Source of the DNA: Hippopus hippopus
Taxonomy: Eukaryota; Mollusca; Bivalvia; Cardiida; Cardiidae
Reading direction: 5' to 3'
Length of the DNA: 64,000 nucleotides
Assembly (NCBI GenBank): GCA_946811185.2
Contig: OX328106.1
Location: 43,598,311-43,662,310, forward strand
Shown: positions 47,545 through 57,130 of the stretch, piece after piece
How positions within the stretch are numbered: the stretch's first letter is position 1
Layout of the letters: each line of letters begins with the position of its first letter
Notes under the pieces: generated by a model
What the model was told of the DNA's origin: nothing
The model's input: the letters and a program-made list of their open reading frames with translations, nothing else
The model's database searches: none
Translations under genes and position numbers: made by a program

Positions 47545-47778
47545 TTAACCCTTTAGCAGATGACAAAATTTAAGACTCCTCCATATTCATAGCGATTGAA
47601 CATGACAAATAAAATGTGACTCAAAAGATGGGATTTTCTTTGAGCGGACAGACAGATTTTGGGAAAAGGACAATATACTGGCTACTAGAATTTTCTCCCT
47701 CTTCCACAAGGTTTTCAGAAGCTTTCAGCCTTTCTTCCTTAGGGTCGCTAAAACTCAGGATTGTTTGGTAAATGGTTG
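47545..47778 (+). mobile_element. family A MITE, full length, decayed hairpin
   Basis: TTAACCCTTTAGCAGATGAC to TTTGGTAAATGGTTGA. Confidence 0.75.
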
Positions 47779-48004
47779 AAGCAGCCAGATTTTTTTTGCT
47801 ACATTTTGTAATGTTCTAAAGCTTGTTAACTTGCACTATCAACACAAATTGGTAAAAAACAACATTTTGAAAACCATTTTCTATTATTCATTAGCAGTTA
47901 GTGCACTGCAACTGTAGCAGACTCCATTCATGAACAAGTGGTTAGATGTTGGTTTGTTTATCCAATTCTTGAGAAGAAAGTGATTTATAAGGTATTATGG
48001 ACGG

Positions 48005-48080
48005 AAAGTATTGAAGAAATTGTGGCAATAGGAGTAATTGCTAGTTATTAGCAAAAGTTCCTATTCCTGTATTTTTTTAA
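48005..48080 (+). repeat. variant hairpin related to family A
   Basis: GGCAATAGGAGTAATTGCTA...TAGCAAAAGTTCCTATTCC: same variant stem as 14518-14592. Confidence 0.5.
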
Positions 48081-48147
48081 AAATCCTATCATTTGCATTC
48101 GAGGGCATAAAAAAGTTGTACCGTATTACTTCCCTAAGTGTTAACCC

Positions 48148-48377
48148 TTAACTCTTTACCACACAACAAAAATATCAACTTGTCCAAATTGAAAGTATTT
48201 ACAGACTACGAACTAAATGTGGCTCAAATAACGGAGTATGCCTGTGATATGGTAGAAAACAATCTCAGAAAAGGAGAAAATGCTGGTTACTAGCATTTTC
48301 ACCTTTTCCCACAATGTTATCAAACGGCTTTCTTCTTCAGGGTCATTAAAACTAGGAGTTGTGCAGTAAAGGGATAA
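48148..48377 (+). mobile_element. family A MITE, full length
   Basis: TTAACTCTTTACCACACAAC to GTGCAGTAAAGGGATAA with a near-perfect hairpin. Confidence 0.78.
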
Positions 48378-48428
48378 ACTGCTTAATAAATAGAATGAAG
48401 ATTTTCAGCCAATAGCAAATAATTGGCC

Positions 48429-48666
48429 TGCAACACGGGAAAAGGGGCGTTTGGCGTAAAGTGTCGTCTCGGATCAGCCTGCGCAGGCTAAATCCGAAAC
48501 GACACTTTCCGTTTTTATGTAATTTTCTGTTTTGCACAAGTCTACTGTAGGACAAAATTTAATGTAGTCGTAAAGTGCCGTCTCAGATTAGCCTGCGCGG
48601 ATTGCGCAGGCTGATCCGAGACGACACTTTACGCAAGTGTCCGAATGCCCCTTTTCGCGTGTTGCA
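48429..48666. mobile_element. family C element
   Basis: TGCAACACGGGAAAAGGGGC to GCCCCTTTTCGCGTGTTGCA. The first stem is shortened to CAGCCTGCGCAGGCT, the second (GCCTGCGCGGATTGCGCAGGC) is intact. Confidence 0.8.
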
Positions 48667-48719
48667 AGCCGTATCGAAACATTGCGATTACAAAGTGCTC
48701 GTTGCTGGGAAAACTAACT

Positions 48720-48830
48720 GTATCAGATAGAGTAGATACAAGATCAGACTGTTCATTCTATGCAGTCTGAGATAAAGCTTCACTGTCAGCAGAAGAGCAT
48801 CGAGTCGCGCTTAGGGGCCCAAAGGTTAAC
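48720..48830 (+). repeat. family B hairpin fragment
   Basis: GTAGATACAAGATCAGACTG...TGCAGTCTGAGATAAAGC; ends worn. Confidence 0.55.
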
Positions 48831-48941
48831 TTTTTACCTGACTAAAACTGACTAAAATGCTTGGAAGCAACTGCAGACAACAAATTAAACACGTTATTAA
48901 CTACGGAAGTCGTCTAAACCTTTTACCTTACAATTCTAACT

Positions 48942-49441
48942 TTAACCCTTTACCACACGACAAAATTTTATACATATCCAAATTGAAAGCATTTACAGAC
49001 GACAAATTAGACATGGCTTATATGGTGAGATTTGTCTGTAAAAGGACAGAAAACAATGCGGGAAAAGGAGAAAATGCTGGTTACCAGCATTTTCTCTTTT
49101 TCCCTCAATGTTTTCTAAAGGCTTCTTTCTCAGGGTCGTTAACAGTCGGGATTGTGTGGTTAAACGACTCTGAATATAAAGGCTTTTGAAAATATTGATG
49201 GAAAACAATGTTTTTGACCCTATCATAGACATTATCATTTGAGGGACATTTGTCATCTGAAAACGCTTTCAATTTGGTCTCGTCCAAAATTTTGTCATTT
49301 GGTAAAGAGTTCACAGTGGGTAGAAAACATTGTGGAAAAACAAAATAATGCTGTCTACCAGAATTGTCTCCTTTCTCCACAATGCTTAAAAAATGTCCAT
49401 ATCAAGTAGTATTAGACAAAGGCTTGTTTGGTAAAGTGTTG
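48942..49441. repeat. cluster of three family A MITE copies
   Basis: 48942-49163 is a full plus copy (TTAACCCTTTACCACACGAC, perfect hairpin core). 49164-49312 is a minus copy lacking its left end and most of the hairpin. 49313-49441 is a fragment with hairpin CAAAATAATGCTG...CAGAATTGTCTCC. Confidence 0.75.
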
Positions 49442-49620
49442 TAACATGCAATTCAAATTTGAGTATTGGATGAAAGTGACATAGCTTGTGTAAAAAGTGT
49501 GGTTGCAATTCTTATCCATTTAAGTAGAAAATATATCTATTTTTACACTGTTTCAAATAGAGAAATAAAGAAAACAGTCTATAAATATGCACATTTTTTG
49601 TTTGTTTGTGTGTGCCTGTG

Positions 49621-49900
49621 TGTTTAACGCCACATACTCAACGTTATTTCAGTTGTATCGCAGCAACCAGTGCACCTATACATGCTTTCCCAGCGTATCA
49701 GTAACCAGTACCAGTAACCAGGTTTTTGCGATACGTTATTTCCAAACCACTAGAAGCTTTCCCACACTAGCATCAATGCAGGACTGACAAAGGAATGAAT
49801 TCCGTCACAAAAACTGTCATGAGTCCTTGGAAAAGAACTTAACTGAGCAGCTGGGAATCAACCCGACGACTTATGGTTTCAATCCCTATATGTTACCAAG
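49621..49900 (-). mobile_element. tRNA-derived SINE, decayed
   Basis: TTTAACGCCACATACTCAAC (3' side), GGAATGAATTCCGTCACAAA (body), GGAATCAACCCGACGACTTA (B-box complement). The middle contains a short duplication CAGTAACCAGTACCAGTAAC. Confidence 0.68.
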
Positions 49901-49904
49901 TTAT

Positions 49905-50109
49905 ATAACTCTTTACTGAGAATCCCGAAGGGAGGAGGGGATTTGAAAACATTGTGGGAAAGGAAGATAACCAGCATTTTGTCCTTTTCTCACCATGTTT
50001 TCCACCCAATCAAAGACAGAAGTCATCATTTGAGCTACAGTTAATTTGTTGTCTTCAAACACGTTCAATTTGGTCGAATTGAAAATACTGTCGTTTGGTA
50101 AAGTGTTAA
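49905..50109 (-). mobile_element. family A MITE, shortened hairpin
   Basis: ATAACTCTTTACTGAGAATC to TTTGGTAAAGTGTTAA; the left hairpin arm has lost about 15 bp (GGAAGATAACCAGC). Confidence 0.72.
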
Positions 50110-50501
50110 AGCCCTTCCTCCCAAGGGTCGCCGAGCCTCGGTAGCTCAGTCGGTAGCGTGTAGGACTTGAGAAGAGAGGGGTCGTGGGTTCGATCTGCCT
50201 AGCTCGGCCAATTTCTTTCCGAGGATTGATGATGGTCATTGCGTCAGGATTCATTCCTCTCCTACCGCTGACCATTGTTTCGACGATGGTTATGTGTGAA
50301 AGCAGCCAGTGGCTTGGAAAGAAAAATGTGCGGAGTACTGGTAAAAGAGACTCCAGGAAAGCATGGATAAGTGCACTGGCCGCCGCGACATAACTGAAAT
50401 AATGTTTAAAACGGTGTTAAACACCATACAATCAATCAATCAATCAATCAATCAATCTTCCCAAGTGTCGTTAAAATGAGGGGTTGTTTTGTAAAGGGTC
50501 G
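50110..50501 (+). mobile_element. family A MITE right end, split by a SINE
   Basis: CCTCCCAAGGGTCG at 50117-50130 and TTCCCAAGTGTCGTTAAAAT...GTAAAGGGTCGA from 50458: the right side of a plus copy interrupted by the SINE. Confidence 0.65.
50131..50457 (+). mobile_element. tRNA-derived SINE, full length
   Basis: Head with GGTAGCTCAGTCGGTAGCG (A-box) and GGTTCGATCT (B-box), body CCAATTTCTTTCCGAGGATT, end GTTTAAAACGGTGTTAAACA followed by an (AATC)n tail. The flanks TCCCAAGGGTCG / TCCCAAGTGTCG are the target duplication. Best reference copy in the window. Confidence 0.88.
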
Positions 50502-51960
50502 ATCCTTTTTGTCCAGCCAGGGATCGTATATAGAGTATAAGATTCCTGGTCCAGCAAACCTTGTTAGAAAACATCAAACTTTACAGGAAGATTGATCAGC
50601 ATAAGTAGTTTTGCCCATGGTTTTTCAAAACTAGAAATGTGTCACCGATACGGATGCCCCCGCAACCTTTCATCATTGTTATTGTAGCAAATACTGACCA
50701 AGTTCAACTGAGCACTGTGACTTTATCCTTTGAGCCGTTGACACTGTTTTACACGCGACACGTCATCTATCAATGGTGATCATTTTTGCCAAATTATTTA
50801 AAAATCGGACCATGCACCTGGAAGTTATTTGCCAGACACGAACATCACTGTTTACCGAACACCCCAACACCTACACACATACACTTACACCCCCGCATCC
50901 ACCCCTCACACCCCCCAACATACCGCGAGTTTGGCACGCCCACCTCAGTAACGCGGTATTCTGATTGCTACGCCTGAGAAACACTTAAATCAAAGTGCTG
51001 TCATCACTGTAATCGGTCGACAATGAATACCTTCACTGGTTTGAACTCACAAATCAAATGGTAGTTGTTTGAAGTATGTATGGGATAAAAAAAAAAAATC
51101 CAACACCTCACAAATGAGCAACGTAGTACCCCCTGTTTTACCTGTCTTTTACAAATTAGTAGTTAAACGGAATGGTTAAAATATGTTTGTCAGTAGACAG
51201 CAATAGGACGTAAAAATATGCGACAATTCTGACCAGCAATACCCATTATCAAGCTTTAGATATCACCAATCATGAATAACAGTACCTACCAACCTTTTAA
51301 AAGTGTAAAAAAATGTTCTTTTCCGTACATAACTTTGGTAACTGTACTGTATTTCGTCTAATTTTCCCTTCATTGTAGGTAATTGTGTACGACAGGACCT
51401 TTGGCAGATAACCTTGCTTCAGCAGAAATGACTCGAGCCGTTAACGGTAAATTTTAGTGAAAAAAAATGCATGTGGCTACACCCTTATAAATTATTTGTG
51501 CAACTGAAAGGTAAAGTGTCATAGAGTATCGAAATAAATGACTAAAAGTAATCAAACGGGGTCGATTTCAATGAAATTTCTCGGAAAAGAGCCTCTATAA
51601 AGAATGAACATGTATTGGCCCTGATGCAGCAGCCAATCAAATCGACTCATATATGTATCGGCACTGCTTTTTTCTGTATGGACCTTGCTTTGTCTAAATA
51701 CTTGCATTGCGATATTGATGCTAAATTTGCAATATAATGCCAAATTATTACTCAAATGACATTATATGCCATATATGCAAACGGTTATATACGGCCTATG
51801 ACATGTTACCCTTTCAACCATTTAGTCATTTTGCGATGTTTGGAGAAACAAAGGCAGTTGTCAAGCAACAACCGCCACAAGAACAAACCAACCTGCATAT
51901 ACATTTCACATAAAAAATAAACATGCCCCAGTAATTCTTATTCTAATGGGTTTCTTGTTT
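50502..51960. other. stretch without a recognisable gene or repeat
   Basis: Only a C-rich, G-poor run at 50860-50935 (CACCCC and ACACAC words) stands out. The last family A copy ends at 50501. Confidence 0.45.
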
Positions 51961-51964
51961 GTTG

Positions 51965-52172
51965 TTACAGCTGCCCTCTTGGGAAAAACAGTATTTACGT
52001 CAACAACTTCATCAACAATAAGATTTCCAAACAAAACTTGACTTTTGGAAGAAATGTGAATTGCCACTCAAAGCTTGGTGCTCTTGTTTTGTGGTACAGC
52101 TACCCTCTGGAAAGAAAAGCATTTACGTCGACAAAAACAGAGAGAAATGTGAGTTACCATTCATATCTTAAG
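51965..52172 (+). repeat. imperfect two-unit direct repeat, period 129 bp
   Basis: TACAGCTGCCCTCTTGGGAA...TATTTACGTCAACAA...GAAATGTGAATTGCCA and TACAGCTACCCTCTGGAAAG...CATTTACGTCGACAA...GAAATGTGAGTTACCA. Confidence 0.6.
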
Positions 52173-52287
52173 CGACTTGTCGATTTATGCGAAGGATTAG
52201 AAATTCACATTAAATTCATCATCAATTAAGGAAAAGCTGGACTCTGTCTGCAGCATCAAAAGGGATCCTGCGTGAGTAGTTAGGAAA

Positions 52288-52363
52288 ATGGGCATCCTAG
52301 CACATTTTTAACTTTTTTTAATTTTTTGATTAAATTTTTATAAAATTGTTCTAGGATGCCCAT
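52288..52363. repeat. inverted repeat (hairpin) near the left edge of the Polinton block
   Basis: Arms 52288-52310 and 52341-52363: ATGGGCATCCTAG and CTAGGATGCCCAT pair perfectly over 13 bp and over 23 bp with two mismatches, around a 30-base AT-rich loop. It lies about 300 bp from the last gene and may belong to the element's terminal repeat. Confidence 0.7.
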
Positions 52364-52404
52364 ACGATTTTCTATAAAAATAGATTTTCCCCTTAATTCT
52401 TTTT

Positions 52405-52535
52405 TGGGCAAGTGATAAAACAACCTGCCAACTTGAACCCTCCAAACAACCAGTCAACTTGTCAACACAACAACCAAACAATCCAATAACATAACGATCC
52501 CTTACCCAACAAAACAACAAAACAACGATCTCCCT
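52405..52535 (+). other. G-poor, AAC-rich tract beside the Polinton genes
   Basis: Long run of CAAC/ACAA words with very few G on the plus strand (CAACCTGCCAACTTGAACCC, CAAAACAACAAAACAACG). Strand asymmetry of this sort is unlike both flanks. Its role is unknown. Confidence 0.5.
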
Positions 52536-52668
52536 AAGCGCGCGCACACGTAACGAGAAAAAATTGTAATATGTTACGATGATGTAATGTAACGACTGAA
52601 TAATGTGATGACATATAATATATAAATGGTTGATATATATTATATGTGTAACCTTATTAGATAGGTGG

Positions 52669-53190
52669 TTAACCAGGTAAATTCAAAAATTTAAGTTTGC
52701 TAAGTATATCTGCTTGATTTGGTATAAATGTATCTTCAGAAGACACCATTTTATTCATTAGTATTTTTTTAATATTACATGGATATTTTAAAGATTTTTT
52801 ATAATCAATAAAATTAGTTGTTATAAATTTATATATTAATTGGTTTTTACTTAATTTCTTATCCATTTTATATCCATAATTTTTTATATAATAAATTCTT
52901 AAAGCTTTTTTTGAAAAGTCTCTGTATCGATAAATTTCAGCAAGAAATAAAGTTTTAATACTTTTATTTTGGTTAAGTTCAGGGTTTATTGAATCTAAAA
53001 TAGTTTTTGCGTAATTAGATAAAAGCATTGCAAATTTTGCTAAAATTTCTTTATCTAAAATTAAAAATTTAATCTTATCTTTAACTATATCCATATATAT
53101 TAAATTATCTTCCATATTATCTATTGCACTCATTAAATTTTTATTGTTATCTAACTTTATTTCTTTTATAAACTCTTTTAACATATCCAT
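52669..53190 (-). CDS. Polinton-block hypothetical protein, 173 aa
   Basis: Not recognised. An AT-rich reading frame, basic and Lys/Ile/Asn-rich. I chose the ATG at 53188-53190 (MDMLKEFIKEIKL): the frame stays open upstream to 53229 but has no earlier ATG (the first possible start there is TTG), and the ATG is preceded by AATATTTTAAG, like the other AT-rich leaders in this block. No signal peptide or clear membrane segment; predicted mostly helical. It follows the polymerase by 77 bp on the same strand and is the last gene before the left edge. Confidence 0.6.
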   Translation of the reverse strand: MDMLKEFIKEIKLDNNKNLMSAIDNMEDNLIYMDIVKDKIKFLILDKEILAKFAMLLSNYAKTILDSINPELNQNKSIKTLFLAEIYRYRDFSKKALRIYYIKNYGYKMDKKLSKNQLIYKFITTNFIDYKKSLKYPCNIKKILMNKMVSSEDTFIPNQADILSKLKFLNLPG

Positions 53191-53267
53191 CTTAAAATAT
53201 TTATTAAGAAATCTACATAAGAAATTCAAAAAAATTTATAAATATAATTTAATCTATAAAAATTAAA

Positions 53268-56200
53268 TTATATTTTATGATGCCCCAATGCTAAAGTATC
53301 AATCTTGTCTTTCAAAACAAACCTTTTATCATCGCTTGACCCTAACGCTTTTTTGTTTAACTCTTCAGTATACATATTATGCTCCCTACTTCTTAAAACA
53401 GTCATCTTTCTATACTGGTCCTTTTCTGTAAGTAAACACTCTTTGTAATTATTAAAGTTTATTTCTTTCTTGATAACCGCTTTTTTAACACCTTTACATC
53501 TTTTATCTTCCTCACCATCTAAAGTTTTATAAGCATACATTTTTGCTCCTAGACCAACAAACTCAGTCATAATCTTACCACCTAACTCATCTTTAAACTT
53601 TCCAACTACTCTCGCATTACAATCATTTTTTAAGAAATGGTCTTTAGGATAATTGCTTGTATCAAACATTTCAACCACATCTTTCTCCATATCCTTATAT
53701 AAATTTTCAGTTTCTATCTCAAGGATGAAACTATCTGTATCAGTATAACACATTCTAACCTTTTCACCATACTTAGCTTTAAAGTAATTATAATAAGTTT
53801 TTTGCATATGCGTTTTACTAATATCTAAGATGCTTAATCCTGAGTAAATAGGTTTATTATATTTTAAAACAGTGTTTTTCATGTGTACCGCTGTTAGGTT
53901 TTCATCGAATATTGTTGCGTGGTTATAATTTGGTTTTGCTACTAATTTTTTATAACGCTCTTCACTAGAAACCAGTTCTATCGTTACTCTGTTTCTCAAG
54001 TTTTCCATAGTCTTACCAAAGACTGAATTATTCATTAATTTAAAAAAATCTTTTTCGAAATTATTTTTAGCCGCTTTTCTTAGTTCAATGTTTGTATCAA
54101 TATATGATTTAAGCCATGAGCTTTCCTCAAACTTAATTCCTCGATGTATTTTAGTAATTTTTAAACCTAAATCAACGCATGTTTTTAAAGTTTCATGATG
54201 AATAATGTAATTTTCTTTATTATTTAAGTTTGGAATAAGTTTTTCTACCTTTTCTATTTTTAAACGTTCAGGCGTTAAAGGAAGGTCATTATGTAAATCG
54301 TGTAATTCTTTAGGATATTCTAAATCTACTTCTAATATACATGGGATTTTTTGCCAAATTTCTAATTCTTTATTTGTCATCCATTTAAAACCATGTGTAG
54401 GAAGAGGACGACTCATTGCCCAAGGATAAAGACTGTTTGCATCTATATATAATAAATATTTTGATGGTTTACTTGAATCATATAATTCACCCATATACTT
54501 ATCATTTGCTTTTGCATATCTTTTACTACACATACTAACACCACCTCTGATACCATTTTCAACCATTAAGAGCATATCAGGATCAGATAAAAGTTCTAGG
54601 TTTACTTTCGTTATTTTTAATGCTGCATCCCAAGCTAAACCAGGAGCTGTATAATACCAACTAGGGTCTAAATTATAGTTTTCACGGCAAACATCTCTAA
54701 AATTCTCAAAAACATCCGCTAAAAGCAATACATCTATTTTATTGTAAAGTTCTAAGTAATCCTTCAACGTTTTCATATTAAAAGCTTTCCAAACCTTTTG
54801 CGCATGAGCATAATCTTCATCACTAATTCCTTCTTTGTTTAAACTTGAGTAAAATGCTTCTTTAGGTGGTAATTTCTCTTCTTTAAGTTTATCAAATGAA
54901 TCTAGGTACTCATAAGGAAAGACTCCTTTTCTCCTAACCAATGGTAGGAGATTCTTAGTGAAATATTTCGATAAAATTTTTAATTGGCTTTCTTCTAAGT
55001 TACTCGAAAGCTTGTCTAAACTAGAACTCATAAACTTAAAGCTATCAAGAAATCTAATTTTATGTTTTATATTTTTTCCAACCCAAATATCTTTACTAAA
55101 ACTAATATATTTCTCTTCATTGTTTGGAATACAATCAATCTTCCCTTCAGATTTGCCAAGACATTTAATAAAAAGATGAGCGTCATATCCACTAAGATTA
55201 TGAAGGTATACAGGTGTGAAGTTAGGATTTTTAACCTTTAGATTGCATTCATTGTGTGCGGCACCTCTATATTTACCCGTAAAATGACAATGGTCTCTTA
55301 CTCTATAATTAGCATGATTAAACTTTCCACCACAAATCCAACAGTGTGTTTGTTGCCTATGTTTTATTTCTTCCTCTCTCATAATTTCAATAGGTTTTGG
55401 TTTTTGGTGATATTGTTGATGAATTTCCCGTATATCATCTTCTAACCAGTTTATAAAAACTTCCTCAGCATTTTCTCCAACATAACTTCTTTTTATAGGA
55501 GCACACACAACATCGTCAAGGCATTTTATAATATAGTAAAAACTGCAAGGTACATGCTTTTGGCGTTGTATAGTATAACTTTTTTCTGGGTTTGGTTGGC
55601 ATGTGTGTATTGGTTCCAAAACACTTTCAAAATCAGCGTATACAACAAAGGGAACCTCAAGTTTTCTAGAATGGTTTTCAAAAGCTAACCAGGTATCTGG
55701 TTTTGGCATTTCTAAAGTAATAGGTTCGTGTTCGTTACAGTATTTTTTATGTTTTTCCAAAAGTTCTTTACTACCAAAATGATTTAGACATCGTTTACAA
55801 CATTCTATATTTCCATTATGAGTACTCGTTATTTGTTTTTTAACTAATTTATTAAAGTTTTTTATGAGAGCGTAGTGCATGTTTTTCTCATTTTTAATAA
55901 AAAGAAGGTCAACATGTTTACTTTTTTCACATTTTGTAAGTCTAAGCGGATAAATATATTCCTTATACCCATATACGTTTACACTAATTTCAGGATTTTG
56001 TTTTTCGAACTTTTTTATATCTTCTAAGGAGACCGGGCATCTGATACCCTCCATATTTAAAGTTCCTTTTAATGGTATCAGGTCAGTAATCCTTTGAGGG
56101 TTTTCATCTTTAGGGTGTAGGTATCTAAGCACACAATAAATAAAACATTCTTCATCTTTATTTTTCATATTGATAACTGCTTTTTTGTTAGCAATCCACT

Positions 56201-56825
56201 TTGGCAAAGGTAAGTAACCATCAGCTCTTAAAGGAACATAAGTAGCTGTATGTAGTTCTAGTTTTATGATACTTCCAAAAGTCCAACCACTACCTTCTCT
56301 TTGGAACTTAGCTAAATTTTCTAAAACTTCATCTATCATTGTATTCAATAAATCCTCTATTTCTTCACTGTTTAAATTTAAATGTTGACTACTATGAAAA
56401 GCACGTTCCATGGGACCCATGTCAATATCTGTCATTTGCCATAATTTACACCTAAGTACAAGTTTTACCTTTGTTCGTAAATTATTTCGAAGAGTATTTA
56501 TAAGAGGCGTCCACGTTTCTGCGAAAAATCTTTGCGGGTTATAATTTTCTCTACCCTCTATAACATATTGACTAGCATACTCTCTAAATGCTGAGCGCTC
56601 TATTCTAATCTCAAACGGTTGTCTTGGTGGGTAATTTTCTCTAACACGCTCAACAATTTCATTAAAAACTTGTGGTAATTGTTCTTCTTCAACATTACCA
56701 GTTAACCAATTAGTAAAATTATTGATTCTACGTTGGATTGATTGAGGTATAACACTCGTTACGGTCCTCCCAACATTTGATGCAGCTCTTCTAGCTATAT
56801 TATAAATTCTATTAAACCAACTCAT
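53268..56825 (-). CDS. polB: protein-primed family B DNA polymerase (Polinton/Maverick type)
   Basis: 1185 residues, uninterrupted. Exonuclease motifs: YADFES (396-401), NLSGYD (543-548), YNKIDVLLLAD (694-704). Polymerase motif A YIDANSLYP (793-801), motif B KLMNNSVFGK (929-938), motif C YTDTDS (1027-1032), and a later AKMYAYK that fits the KxY motif. The long linker between A and B is typical of protein-primed enzymes. Between Exo I and Exo II sits a zinc module CWICGG...DHCH...RGAAHNECN (495-528), like endonuclease VII. Residues 1-340 form an extra N-terminal part with an amphipathic basic start and, at 342-363, a CC-x2-C...H...C zinc-finger-like motif. It replicates the element from terminal protein-bound ends; no separate terminal protein gene is evident, so the N-terminal part is one candidate. 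Confidence 0.93.
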   Translation of the reverse strand: MSWFNRIYNIARRAASNVGRTVTSVIPQSIQRRINNFTNWLTGNVEEEQLPQVFNEIVERVRENYPPRQPFEIRIERSAFREYASQYVIEGRENYNPQRFFAETWTPLINTLRNNLRTKVKLVLRCKLWQMTDIDMGPMERAFHSSQHLNLNSEEIEDLLNTMIDEVLENLAKFQREGSGWTFGSIIKLELHTATYVPLRADGYLPLPKWIANKKAVINMKNKDEECFIYCVLRYLHPKDENPQRITDLIPLKGTLNMEGIRCPVSLEDIKKFEKQNPEISVNVYGYKEYIYPLRLTKCEKSKHVDLLFIKNEKNMHYALIKNFNKLVKKQITSTHNGNIECCKRCLNHFGSKELLEKHKKYCNEHEPITLEMPKPDTWLAFENHSRKLEVPFVVYADFESVLEPIHTCQPNPEKSYTIQRQKHVPCSFYYIIKCLDDVVCAPIKRSYVGENAEEVFINWLEDDIREIHQQYHQKPKPIEIMREEEIKHRQQTHCWICGGKFNHANYRVRDHCHFTGKYRGAAHNECNLKVKNPNFTPVYLHNLSGYDAHLFIKCLGKSEGKIDCIPNNEEKYISFSKDIWVGKNIKHKIRFLDSFKFMSSSLDKLSSNLEESQLKILSKYFTKNLLPLVRRKGVFPYEYLDSFDKLKEEKLPPKEAFYSSLNKEGISDEDYAHAQKVWKAFNMKTLKDYLELYNKIDVLLLADVFENFRDVCRENYNLDPSWYYTAPGLAWDAALKITKVNLELLSDPDMLLMVENGIRGGVSMCSKRYAKANDKYMGELYDSSKPSKYLLYIDANSLYPWAMSRPLPTHGFKWMTNKELEIWQKIPCILEVDLEYPKELHDLHNDLPLTPERLKIEKVEKLIPNLNNKENYIIHHETLKTCVDLGLKITKIHRGIKFEESSWLKSYIDTNIELRKAAKNNFEKDFFKLMNNSVFGKTMENLRNRVTIELVSSEERYKKLVAKPNYNHATIFDENLTAVHMKNTVLKYNKPIYSGLSILDISKTHMQKTYYNYFKAKYGEKVRMCYTDTDSFILEIETENLYKDMEKDVVEMFDTSNYPKDHFLKNDCNARVVGKFKDELGGKIMTEFVGLGAKMYAYKTLDGEEDKRCKGVKKAVIKKEINFNNYKECLLTEKDQYRKMTVLRSREHNMYTEELNKKALGSSDDKRFVLKDKIDTLALGHHKI

Positions 56826-56914
56826 TTTTATTTATATACAATATATATTACTATTAAAAATCATTTTTTTAAAAAAAATTATATATATATTAATCGCATT
56901 AATATATATATAAA
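56826..56914. promoter_or_regulatory. AT-only divergent promoter region between polB and the 71-aa gene
   Basis: 89 bp of almost pure A/T with repeated TATATATATTA, reading outward into both starts (TATAAATAAAAATGAG on the minus strand, TATATAAAATGG on the plus strand). It presumably drives both genes. Confidence 0.6.
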
Positions 56915-57130
56915 ATGGACGATAAAATAGAATTTATGAAAAGATATACTAGAGTTGAAGTAATGAAATTATGTGAAGCTAAGGTACCCAGAATGTATAA
57001 TGAAAAAGGATTAAAACATACACCTAAACATGAGATAATTGAAAAACTAGTTCGTAATGGTATCAAACCAGATTTAAATAGAAACCTTATACATAAAACT
57101 GGTTGGCGATTTTGGGAATTTAGATCTTAA
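56915..57130 (+). CDS. small Polinton-block protein, 71 aa, plus strand
   Basis: Start directly after TATATAAA (TATATAAAATGG), the same arrangement as the larger genes, which is the main reason to believe it. Basic, probably helical; contains YTRVEVMKLCEAKVP and HEIIEKLVRNGIKP, reminiscent of a small SAP/HeH-like helix-extended-loop-helix fold, but this is only a visual impression. Convergent with the capsid gene: the TAA at 57128-57130 overlaps the capsid stop at 57127-57129. Confidence 0.6.
   Translation: MDDKIEFMKRYTRVEVMKLCEAKVPRMYNEKGLKHTPKHEIIEKLVRNGIKPDLNRNLIHKTGWRFWEFRS

Noticed and set aside
50131..50210. tRNA gene near 50.1 kb
   Set aside because: Same reasoning: SINE head with SINE body, AATC tail and target duplication.
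1111..50501. A protein family with the recurring peptide GKGENAGYQHFLLFPQCF in many short frames
   Set aside because: All of these frames lie over family A MITE hairpins; the peptide is just the translation of the repeat.
50860..50940. G-quadruplex on the minus strand in the C-rich run
   Set aside because: The C runs are too irregular; only two runs of four or more.
52338..52547. 69-aa minus-strand frame next to the hairpin
   Set aside because: It covers the hairpin arm and the G-poor tract, starts outside the AT-rich leader pattern and has no similarity to the element's genes.
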